This document shows, in pieces, positions 56,924-63,858 of a stretch of 64,000 nt of DNA. Numbering within the stretch: position 1 is the stretch's first letter; each line of letters begins with the position of its first letter. Position numbers and translations under genes: made by a program. A model generated the notes under the pieces. The model had not been told where the DNA came from. It ran no database searches and saw only the letters and a list, made by a program, of their open reading frames with translations. This DNA comes from CF-39 sp035651155. Lineage in GTDB: Bacteria; Chloroflexota; Limnocylindria; P2-11E. The stretch is taken from positions 32,115-96,114 of the forward strand of contig DASRGG010000012.1 of the NCBI GenBank assembly GCA_035651155.1, in the 5' to 3' direction.

Positions 56924-58551
56924 GCGGCCACCGCGGTCTCCTGGTTCCGCCGCTCGGCGATGAGGTGCGTGACCGTGCGCTTAGTCAGCGCCGCGATCGT
57001 CGACGACGGATTCACCGCGGCCGACGTCACGAAGACGGAGCCGTCGATGATGTAGAGGTTCGCGACGTCGTGGCAGCGGCCCCATCGATCGACGACCGAG
57101 TCGCGCGCCGACGTGCCCATCCGCGCGGTCCCCATGAAGTGCGAGTTCCCGATCGTCGTGAGCGCCTCGGCCGTGATGTCGTGCGCGCCGGCGGCCTCGA
57201 GCGCCTCGATCGCGCGCGTCGCGTCGAACTTCATGAGCCGCCGCGAGTTCTCCGAGATCCGATACCTGAGCTTCGGCGCGGGGAGACCGTCGGAGTCGAC
57301 CAGGTCGGGCGCGAGGGTGACCATGTTGGATTCGTCGGGGAGATCCTCGCCGCCGATGGTCCACGCGACCTGGTGCCCGAGGCCGCGCTCGACGCGCTCG
57401 TGCAGCGCCGCGCCCCAGACCTGGTCCTCGGCGTGACGGGAGAGCGCGATCCCGAGCGGACCGCGGCTCGGTCCGACGCTCCACTTCGCGCCGCGCACGA
57501 ATCCGCGCGAGGGATCGCTGCGATAGAACTCGTACGAGAAGATACTCGCGCCGGCCTGGCCCTGCCAGCTGTCCCAGCGCTCGTCGAACGAGCCCTGCAG
57601 GTGCCCGCGCGGGTGGATCATGAAGCGCTTCCCCACGAGGCCCGACGAGTTCGCGAGGCCGTCCCGATGCGTCGGCGACGCCGACAGCAGCAGCAGGCGC
57701 GGCGTGCCGACGCCGCTCGCCGCGAGAAGGACGACCTGCGCCGGCTGGAAGTGCTCGGCCCCGGCGCGATCGATGTACGTCGCGCCGGTGACGAGCCCGT
57801 CCGGTCCGGTCTCGAGGCGCCGCACGCGCGCGCCGGTGACGAGCCGCACGCCGAGCGCGACCGCCTTCGGCCAGTGTGTCCGGTCCGCCGAGCCCTTCGC
57901 GCCCTCGCCGCATCCCGAGTTGCAGGTCCCGCGCTGGACGCACATCCGCCGGCCGTCGTACGGGCGCGACGCGATCGCGTTCGCGGCGGGCCACCAGTGC
58001 CACCCGAGGCGGTCCATGCCCCTCGCCGCGAGCTCGCCGCCCCGGCCGATCGGAAGTGGAGGCAGTGGATAGTCGCTCTGCGGCGGGTACGCGGGATCAC
58101 CGGCGAGTCCGGAGACGCCGAACTCGCGGTCGGTCTGGTCGTAGTACGGCCACAGATCGCGCCAGCCGATGGGCCAGTCGTCGGCGACGCCGTCCTCGGT
58201 GCGCACGCGGAAGTCCGATGGGTGGAAGCGCGGCCACTGCGCCGCGAAGAGCACGCTCGAGCCACCGACGCCGCTCCAGAGGTTGATCGGGACGTCGCAC
58301 TCGCGCAGGTCCAGCGGGTAGTCGGCGGGGCTCTGGCGCACGTTCGGGTTCGGGCTCCAGCGCGAGCGCGTGAGGAGCTCCCACTCGGGCGTCGCGCCGG
58401 GATACGCGCCGGGGTCGGGCCAGTCGCCCTGCTCGAGACACACCACGGCGAAGCCGGCCTCCGCGAGGGTCAGCGCCGCGACGCCGCCGGACAGCCCGCC
58501 GCCGACGATGAGCACGTCCGGAGTGCGTTCGCCGCCTCGCTCTGCGCTCAC
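56920..58551 (-). CDS. GMC family FAD oxidoreductase (sugar/alcohol dehydrogenase large subunit)
   Basis: FAD-dependent glucose-methanol-choline oxidoreductase, 543 residues. It has the N-terminal dinucleotide fold DVLIVGGGLSGGVAALTLAEAG, LWSGVGGSSVLFAAQWPRF, and the C-terminal GMC_oxred_C with TIGNSHFMGTARMG and IDGSVFVTSAAVNPSSTIAALTKR; the catalytic His and Asn are in SHFMGT and AVNPS. Such enzymes with a subunit 3 oxidise sugars or sugar acids. The start is GTG 58551. A Crp-type site lies 26 bases upstream, overlapping the promoter. Confidence 0.9.
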   Translation of the reverse strand: MSAERGGERTPDVLIVGGGLSGGVAALTLAEAGFAVVCLEQGDWPDPGAYPGATPEWELLTRSRWSPNPNVRQSPADYPLDLRECDVPINLWSGVGGSSVLFAAQWPRFHPSDFRVRTEDGVADDWPIGWRDLWPYYDQTDREFGVSGLAGDPAYPPQSDYPLPPLPIGRGGELAARGMDRLGWHWWPAANAIASRPYDGRRMCVQRGTCNSGCGEGAKGSADRTHWPKAVALGVRLVTGARVRRLETGPDGLVTGATYIDRAGAEHFQPAQVVLLAASGVGTPRLLLLSASPTHRDGLANSSGLVGKRFMIHPRGHLQGSFDERWDSWQGQAGASIFSYEFYRSDPSRGFVRGAKWSVGPSRGPLGIALSRHAEDQVWGAALHERVERGLGHQVAWTIGGEDLPDESNMVTLAPDLVDSDGLPAPKLRYRISENSRRLMKFDATRAIEALEAAGAHDITAEALTTIGNSHFMGTARMGTSARDSVVDRWGRCHDVANLYIIDGSVFVTSAAVNPSSTIAALTKRTVTHLIAERRNQETAVAA

Positions 58552-58667
58552 GTCGTCATTTTGCGCGCAGGGTAGGTGTGACGAAGATCACGGACGTCGG
58601 CCCGGACGCCGCACGACGCCGAGGCGATGCCGAGATGCGAGCGCGATGCGGCGCGTCCACCCGCGCG
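58552..58667 (-). promoter_or_regulatory. GMC promoter region with Crp-type site
   Basis: TGTGA-CGAAGA-TCACG at 58577-58592 is a near match to the Crp consensus with one half-site base changed. TACCCT (minus, 58574-58569) is the likely -10 of the GMC gene, 17 bases before the GTG. The site then overlaps the -35 region, which fits repression more than activation. The rest of the gap holds nothing else I recognise. Confidence 0.5.
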
Positions 58668-59774
58668 TCAGCCGACGACGGTGTTCTTGGCGCGCAGGTA
58701 CTGGTCCGGCCACGGCACGTCGACGCCGAGCGTGCGCGCGGCGTGCAGAGGCCAGTACGGATCGACGAGCATCGCGCGCGCGAGCGCCACGACGTCGGCC
58801 TTCCCCGTCGCGACGATGTCCTGCGCCTGCGTCGCGTGCGTGATCACGCCGACGGCCGCGGTCAGCACGCCCGCCTCGCGGCGGATCGCCTCCGCGAAGG
58901 GGACCTGGTAGCCCGGACTCTCGGGTGGCGCCGCGCTCCGCAGCATGCTGCCCGAGGAGCAGTCGATGAGATCCACGCCGCGGTCGCGCACCAGGCGCGC
59001 GAGCGCGATCGAGTCGGCGAGCGTCCACGACGGCCGGTCGTCGATCCAGTCGGTCGCCGAGATGCGCATGAAGAGCGGCAGATCGCTCGGCCATTCGCCG
59101 CGTATCGCGTCCACGACCTCGACCCCGATGCGCACGCGCCGCTCGAAGCTCCCGCCGTAGCCGTCGGTGCGCTGGTTCGCGACGGGCGAGAAGAATTCGT
59201 GGAGCAGGTACCCGTGGCCGGCGTGTATCTCGATGAGCTTGAATCCCGCGTCGCGCGCGCGCCGCGCCGCGGCGGCCCACGCGGCGATGATGTCCGCGAT
59301 CTCGCCCGTCGTGAGCTCGTGCGGCACCGGGAAGCCCTCGCCGAACGGGATCGGCGACGGCGCCACGACCGGCGACCAGCCGCCGTCCGCGGGCGCGAGC
59401 GGTCGCGGCCCGGGCAGCCAGGGAAGCTTCGTGCTCGCCTTGCGCCCGGCGTGCGCGAGCTGGATCCCCGGCACCGCGCCGTTCCGCTCGATGGACCGCG
59501 CGATCCGCGCGAGCGGCGGGACGTGGGCGTCGGACCAGATGCCGAGATCCGCGGGACTGATGCGTCCGCGCGCCTCGACGGCCGTCGCCTCCGCCACGAC
59601 CAGCCCCGCGCCGCCGACCGCGCGCGCGCCGAGATGGACGAGATGCCAATCGTTCGCGAGGCCGTCGACCGAGGAGTACTGACACATCGGGGAGACCATG
59701 ATCCGGTTGCGCGACGTGACACCCCGGACCCGGAGCGGAGTGAAGAGGCCGGTCGCGCGATCGTCGGTCGGCAC
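58668..59774 (-). CDS. old yellow enzyme-family NADH:flavin oxidoreductase
   Basis: FMN-dependent ene-reductase of the old yellow enzyme family, 368 residues, YqjM-like. It has LFTPLRVRGVTSRNRIMVSPMCQYS (the Cys that tunes the flavin), GIQLAHAGRKAS, the His pair in IEIHAGHGYLLHEFFSP, and TDGYGGSFERRVR. The reaction would be reduction of an activated alkene, often in steroid, terpene or aromatic breakdown. GTG 59774 is three bases after the stop of the glutaredoxin-DinB gene. Confidence 0.94.
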   Translation of the reverse strand: MPTDDRATGLFTPLRVRGVTSRNRIMVSPMCQYSSVDGLANDWHLVHLGARAVGGAGLVVAEATAVEARGRISPADLGIWSDAHVPPLARIARSIERNGAVPGIQLAHAGRKASTKLPWLPGPRPLAPADGGWSPVVAPSPIPFGEGFPVPHELTTGEIADIIAAWAAAARRARDAGFKLIEIHAGHGYLLHEFFSPVANQRTDGYGGSFERRVRIGVEVVDAIRGEWPSDLPLFMRISATDWIDDRPSWTLADSIALARLVRDRGVDLIDCSSGSMLRSAAPPESPGYQVPFAEAIRREAGVLTAAVGVITHATQAQDIVATGKADVVALARAMLVDPYWPLHAARTLGVDVPWPDQYLRAKNTVVG

Positions 59775-59777
59775 GAC

Positions 59778-60542
59778 TCAGTAGAGGCTTGTCTGGACGA
59801 CGATCGGCCGCATCGCCGCGGCGGTGAGCTCACCGGCGGGCTCGATGCCCATCTGCCGCAGGAATTGGTAGGCCTGCCGGAGGTGCCCCGCCGCGTGACG
59901 CGCCGCCGCGTCGAGGATCTGGTGCTGGGTCATCTCACCCTTGCGGTCGCTCGGCACGAGGCGCGCGGCATCGGCGGACGTCACCCGTCCGGAGCGCGCG
60001 AGCCACTGCGCGCGGCGCTCCTCGGCGAACGCGATCAGCTCGGCGGTGCCGCGGAAGCGCACGCTCTGCGCGTCGGCGTCCTTGTGGGCCTGGTACGAGA
60101 AGCGGCCGTCGTCGAGCGCGTGCACGACCTCGGTCATGAGGCTGAAGACGTTGACGGTCATGTTCCGCATGTCGCGTCCGCGGTTCGGCGTCGGATCGGT
60201 GATCCGCTCGTCCGGGAGCTGCCGGAGCATCGTGATGAAGGCGACGAGCACGCGATCACAGGCCGCAACGAGCTCCGCGTACGGTACGTGCTCCTCGTCC
60301 GCCGGCAGTCCGAGCCACTCACGCAGCTGCTCGACGTGGCCGACGACGAGGTGCCGATCGCCCCGCACGACGACGGGGAGCACCTCGAGGCCGAGCGCCT
60401 CCAGCTCCGCCTTCGCGCTCGGGTCCTGATGGATGTCGCGAAGCAGATGGGGGATGCCATGAAGCGAGAGGAAATCCTTCGCCTGAGCACAGCCCGCTCA
60501 GCCGTAGTGCGTGTAGATGCGCAGCTCGGGCGCCCTGTCCAC
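59778..60542 (-). CDS. glutaredoxin-DinB fusion with in-frame UGA (candidate selenoprotein)
   Basis: A 254-residue frame from GTG 60542 (GAGGAGG nine bases upstream), read through a UGA at 60500-60498 (codon 15). Before the UGA is a beta strand, ELRIYTHYG; after it is A-G-C-AQAKDFLSLHGIP. So UGA-A-G-C fills the position of the CxxC redox motif of glutaredoxins, with Sec for the first Cys and Cys18 for the second. The domain continues with cis-Pro (VLPVVV, Pro56) and RHLVVGHVEQL, a complete glutaredoxin fold. Residues 95-254 form a DinB four-helix bundle (HAAGHLRQAYQFL). A stem-loop follows the UGA. Without recoding only residues after about 54 would be made. Sec genes are not in this window. 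Confidence 0.7.
60464..60501 (-). promoter_or_regulatory. candidate SECIS-like stem-loops at the UGA
   Basis: Two hairpins flank the UGA. The first is CTGAGC with GCTCAG (60501-60483) around a GGGCTGT loop; it holds the UGA in its stem. The second, 60482-60464, pairs GCGA with UCGC and AGG with CCU around an AUUU loop with one bulged C, starting 15 bases after the UGA. A bacterial SECIS usually lies about 10-40 bases after the UGA. The sequence of the E. coli fdhF loop is not present. They were found by eye. Confidence 0.35.
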
Positions 60543-60574
60543 GGCGGCAGACCTCCTCGTGCGGCGATGGGCTG

Positions 60575-60580
60575 AATCTA
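60575..60580 (-). promoter_or_regulatory. -10 box of the glutaredoxin-DinB gene
   Basis: TAGATT on the minus strand (60580 to 60575), 32 bases before the GTG at 60542, with a GAGGAGG ribosome site in the leader. Confidence 0.4.
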
Positions 60581-60609
60581 CTCCAGCGTGCGTCCATCAC
60601 GGATGTGCG

Positions 60610-60615
60610 TACGAT
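60610..60615 (+). promoter_or_regulatory. -10 box of leaderless promoter (SDR)
   Basis: TACGAT lies six bases (GGCGCC) before the GTG at 60622. Confidence 0.45.
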
Positions 60616-60621
60616 GGCGCC

Positions 60622-61368
60622 GTGACGCTCGGACTCGACGGAAAGGTCGCGCTCGTGACCGGTGGCGGACGCAACATCGGACGCCAGATCTGTCTCACGC
60701 TCGCCGATCACGGCTGCGACGTCGTCGTGAACGTGCGCTCGAACGTCGCCGAAGCGAAGGCCGTCGCCGACGAGATCGCGTCCCGCGGCCGCCGCGCGCT
60801 CGCGATCGCCGCGGACGTGGGCGACGCGGCCGCGGTCGACGACATGGTCGCGCGCGCGAAGGCCGAGCTCGGCCGCGTCGACGTGCTGGTGAACTGCGCC
60901 GCGCGGCTCCATCACGTCCCGTTCGCGGAGCTGACGCCGGCCCAGTGGCAGGACCTCGTCGGCGTCGTCCTGAACGGCCCGATCAACACGTGCCGCGCGG
61001 TGCTCCCGCTCATGGTCGAGCAGGGCTCCGGCAGCATCGTGAACGTCTCGGGCACCGTGGTCTTCTACGGCACCTGGCCCCACCTCGCCGCGGTGAAGGC
61101 GGGGATCCACGGCCTCACCCGTGGGCTCGCGCGCGAGTACGGGCCGCGCGGCGTGCGCGTCAACGTGATCGTGCCGTCGACCGTCGACACGGTCCGTCCG
61201 GTGCCGCGCGACCCCGAGCGGGTGGCGCAGGAGATCGCGCGCACGCCGCTCCGGCGGTTCGCGAAGACGCGGGAGATCGCCGACGTCGTCGCCTTCCTCG
61301 CCGGGGACCTGTCGAGCTTCGTCACCGGGCAGGCGATCCACGTGAACGGCGGCCAGTACATGCCGTGA
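60622..61368 (+). CDS. SDR family protein without catalytic tyrosine
   Basis: Rossmann-fold short-chain dehydrogenase homologue, 248 residues. The cofactor site is VTGGGRNIGRQICLTLADHG. NNAG is NCAA. The Ser is kept (NVSG, 143) and Lys159 is kept, but the YxxxK tyrosine is Leu155 (PHLAAVKAG; His154 precedes it). The end FVTGQAIHVNGGQYMP is intact. It may bind NAD(P) but have different or no reductase chemistry. Leaderless GTG start. A PcaC-like gene follows after 56 bases. Confidence 0.82.
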   Translation: MTLGLDGKVALVTGGGRNIGRQICLTLADHGCDVVVNVRSNVAEAKAVADEIASRGRRALAIAADVGDAAAVDDMVARAKAELGRVDVLVNCAARLHHVPFAELTPAQWQDLVGVVLNGPINTCRAVLPLMVEQGSGSIVNVSGTVVFYGTWPHLAAVKAGIHGLTRGLAREYGPRGVRVNVIVPSTVDTVRPVPRDPERVAQEIARTPLRRFAKTREIADVVAFLAGDLSSFVTGQAIHVNGGQYMP

Positions 61369-61424
61369 AACGCTCGTTCCATAATTTCGCTTACACTCCG
61401 GCCACGAGCACGGGGAGGAAGCGG
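61369..61424 (+). promoter_or_regulatory. promoter and ribosome site before the PcaC-like gene
   Basis: TACACT (61392-61397) is a good -10, with a T-rich stretch upstream. GGGGAGGAAGCGG immediately precedes the ATG at 61425 as a strong Shine-Dalgarno sequence. A gene with an ordinary leader, in contrast to the leaderless neighbour. Confidence 0.4.
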
Positions 61425-61835
61425 ATGTCGGACGACAGATACGAGACCGGCATGAAGATCCGCCGTCAGGTCCTCGGCGACGAGTACGTGGACCGGGCGA
61501 TGCAGAACGCCGACGAGTTCGGCGCCGATTTCCAACGCATCGTCACCGAGTACTGCTGGGGCGGCACCTGGGGCCGTCCCGGGCTCTCGTTCAAGCAGCG
61601 CAGCCTGAACACTCTCTGCCTGCTCGCCGCGCTGAACCGCGGGCAGGAATTCGAGACCCACTTTCGCGGCGCCCTGCGCAACGGTTGCACGCTCGAGGAG
61701 CTCAAGGAGACGCTGATCCAGATCGCGACCTACGCGGGCATCCCCGCCGGCGTCGAGGCGTTCCGCCTCGCGCGGAAGGTGCTCGCGGAAGAGAAGACGA
61801 AGACGCAAGGCAAGGACCAGGGAGGGTCGAGATGA
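61425..61835 (+). CDS. carboxymuconolactone decarboxylase family protein (PcaC-like)
   Basis: Protein of the CMD family, 136 residues, close to gamma-carboxymuconolactone decarboxylase (PcaC) of the beta-ketoadipate pathway. It begins YETGMKIRRQVLGDEYVDRAMQNADEFG and has EYCWGGTWGRPGLSFKQRSLNTLCLLAALNRGQEFETHFRGALRNG, and ATYAGIPAGVEAFRLARKVL. The AhpD-type CxxC is absent, so it is of the decarboxylase kind. The gene overlaps the binding protein by ATGA. Confidence 0.88.
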   Translation: MSDDRYETGMKIRRQVLGDEYVDRAMQNADEFGADFQRIVTEYCWGGTWGRPGLSFKQRSLNTLCLLAALNRGQEFETHFRGALRNGCTLEELKETLIQIATYAGIPAGVEAFRLARKVLAEEKTKTQGKDQGGSR

Positions 61836-62995
61836 ACGAGTCGTTCCGCGCGCGCCGCGATGTGTGGAAGCGGCGAGATCTCCTGCGGCTGTCCGGCGCC
61901 GCCGCGCTCGTCGCGGCGTGCGGACCGGCCGCGTCGAACCTGGCGTCGGCCACCCCGTCATCGGCGGCGACCGCGTCGGCCGGTGCGGCTCCGCGCTGGG
62001 GCATGACCGCGGCGCAGGACGCCGCGTGGCGCGACGTCGAGGCCGCCGCGAAGAAGGAGGGCAAGGTCACCTACTACTCGCTCGGCAGCGTGCCCGCGAA
62101 CAAGGTCGACGTGCTGAAGAGCTCCTTCGCGAAGGACTATCCCGACATCGAGGTGCAGTACGTGGCCATGGGCAACGGCTCGGAGCTTGCGACGCGCCTC
62201 TCCGCGGAGCAGGACGCCAAGCTCTACGTGGCCGACGTGTTCGACCGATCGGTGCAGTTCGCGCTCGGCCTCGCGAAGTACCTGGCGGCGTTCATCCCGC
62301 CCGCGTCGCAGGATCCGAGCGTGAAGTGGCTCACGAATCCGATCGCCGATCCCGAGGGCAAGGGCACCGTCCGCGCGGAGTTCGCCCAGTACGTCGCCAT
62401 TTGGTACAACACCAAGCTGGTCAAGGCCGCGGACGCGCCGAAGAACCACACCGACCTCACGAACCCGAAGTGGAAGGACCAGATCATCTGGCGCACGCCG
62501 TGGGAGACCGGCGCGGGCAGCACGACCTACATCTTCGCGAAGCAGGAGCTCGGGCCGGACTGGCCGCAGAAGATGAAGGCGGTGAAGCCGACCTTCGCGA
62601 GCGACCAGGACGCCGCTCTCCTCCAGGTCGCGCGCGGCGAGTTCGCGATCGGTCTGGGCCTCACCGGGCGCACCGGCGGCCAGCTCATGAAGGACGGCCA
62701 GCCCATCGCCGCGATCTTCCCGAACGACTTCACCGTCGCGGTGCCGCTCGGCACGCAGCTGCTCGCGACCGCGCCGCACCCCAACGCGGCGCGCGTCTTC
62801 GCGAACTGGATGCTCATGCAGCGCGGGCAGGAGCTCTGGCGCGACCTCGGCCAGTTCCCGCAGCGCGCCGACATCGCGCCCGCGGAGCCGTGGATGCTTC
62901 CGATCAAGGACGTGAAGAAGATCCTGTCGCAGGCGCAGGTCAGCGACGCCACGCAGAAGGCGGCGATGGACGAAGCGAAGGCCCTCTTCAAGTGA
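61832..62995 (+). CDS. extracellular solute-binding protein (Tat lipoprotein)
   Basis: ABC-type solute-binding protein, 387 residues. The N-terminus KRRDLLRLSGAAALVAACG carries both a twin-arginine motif and a lipobox, so it is probably a folded-export lipoprotein. Mature part: EAAAKKEGKVTYYSLGSVP, NTKLV, and GEFAIGLGLTGRTGGQL, like type 6/8 (ferric iron or aromatic/organic acid type) binding proteins. There is no permease in view. It begins at ATG 61832 with GGAGGG, coupled by ATGA to the PcaC-like gene. Confidence 0.85.
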   Translation: MNESFRARRDVWKRRDLLRLSGAAALVAACGPAASNLASATPSSAATASAGAAPRWGMTAAQDAAWRDVEAAAKKEGKVTYYSLGSVPANKVDVLKSSFAKDYPDIEVQYVAMGNGSELATRLSAEQDAKLYVADVFDRSVQFALGLAKYLAAFIPPASQDPSVKWLTNPIADPEGKGTVRAEFAQYVAIWYNTKLVKAADAPKNHTDLTNPKWKDQIIWRTPWETGAGSTTYIFAKQELGPDWPQKMKAVKPTFASDQDAALLQVARGEFAIGLGLTGRTGGQLMKDGQPIAAIFPNDFTVAVPLGTQLLATAPHPNAARVFANWMLMQRGQELWRDLGQFPQRADIAPAEPWMLPIKDVKKILSQAQVSDATQKAAMDEAKALFK

Positions 62996-63025
62996 GCCCC
63001 CGGCCGCTGACATGGGAATTGCAGG

Positions 63026-63031
63026 TAACCT
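63026..63031 (+). promoter_or_regulatory. -10 box before leader microORF
   Basis: TAACCT lies nine bases before the ATG at 63041. Confidence 0.3.
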
Positions 63032-63040
63032 AGCTCGTGC

Positions 63041-63094
63041 ATGATTTGTTGCAGCGGTCGTCGGACCGCGCGACTGGATGAGGTAAGCCGATGA
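63041..63094 (+). CDS. 17-residue leader microORF with adjacent Cys codons
   Basis: Short open frame MICCSGRRTARLDEVSR just before the SDR. The stop TGA overlaps the SDR ATG (63091-63094), so its translation would be coupled. The Cys-Cys pair directly after the start resembles cysteine-sensing leader peptides of other bacteria, but two codons are few. It may be fortuitous. Confidence 0.35.
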   Translation: MICCSGRRTARLDEVSR

Positions 63095-63858
63095 CGAAGT
63101 CCCTTGATGGCAAGGTCGCGATCGTGACGGGTGCCGCGGGCGGCATCGGGCGCGTCTACGCCAGGGCGCTCGCCGACGAAGGTGCGGCCGTGGTGATCGC
63201 CGACATGAACGGCGCGGGCGCCGCGGACGTGGCGAAGAGCATCTGCGACGCCGGGCACAAGGCCGCGCCGGCGACGGTGGACGTCTCCGACGCGGCGTCC
63301 GCGAAGGCGATGGTCGACGTGGCGACGAAGACCTTCGGTGGTCTCGACATCCTCGTGAACAACGCCGGTCTGATGGCGGCGATCCCGAAGGGCCCGCTGC
63401 TCGATGTCCCGATGGAGTGGTTCGAGAAGGCGCTCAAGATCAACGCGCTCAGCATGCTCGTGTGCGCGAAGGCCGCGGTGCCGGCGATGCTCGCGCGCGG
63501 CGGCGGCCGCATCATCAACCAGTCCTCCACCGCGTCGTACGAGGCCGGCGGACTCTACCGGCTCACGAAGCACCTGGTGAACGGCATCACCGCGGCGCTC
63601 GCGAAGGAGCTCGGCGCGCAGGGCATCACCGTGAACGGGATCGCGCCCGGGATGATCCAGACCGAGGAGGGATTCCGTTCCGCCGGCGCCCCGGGATCCG
63701 AGCGCCGCACGGCCCGCGCCGCGGGCGTCCCGAACCCGCGTCCCGACCGGCTGCCCGAGGACCTCGTGATGACGCTCCTGCTGCTCGCCTCACCCGGGGG
63801 TGACTACATCAACGGCCAGACCATCATCGTCGATGGCGGCCGCAACATCAGGCTCTAG
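63091..63858 (+). CDS. short-chain dehydrogenase/reductase (SDR)
   Basis: Classical SDR, 255 residues. Cofactor site VTGAAGGIGRVYARALADEGA with DMNGAG, NNAG complete, catalytic Ser and Tyr-x3-Lys in QSSTASYEAGGLYRLTKH, end YINGQTIIVDGGRNIRL. It is a close paralogue of the SDR at 54100-54867 (same length and same TyrRxTKH). The pair may act on related alcohols or ketones in the catabolic region. A GAGG run lies 9 to 12 bases before the ATG. Confidence 0.92.
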   Translation: MTKSLDGKVAIVTGAAGGIGRVYARALADEGAAVVIADMNGAGAADVAKSICDAGHKAAPATVDVSDAASAKAMVDVATKTFGGLDILVNNAGLMAAIPKGPLLDVPMEWFEKALKINALSMLVCAKAAVPAMLARGGGRIINQSSTASYEAGGLYRLTKHLVNGITAALAKELGAQGITVNGIAPGMIQTEEGFRSAGAPGSERRTARAAGVPNPRPDRLPEDLVMTLLLLASPGGDYINGQTIIVDGGRNIRL

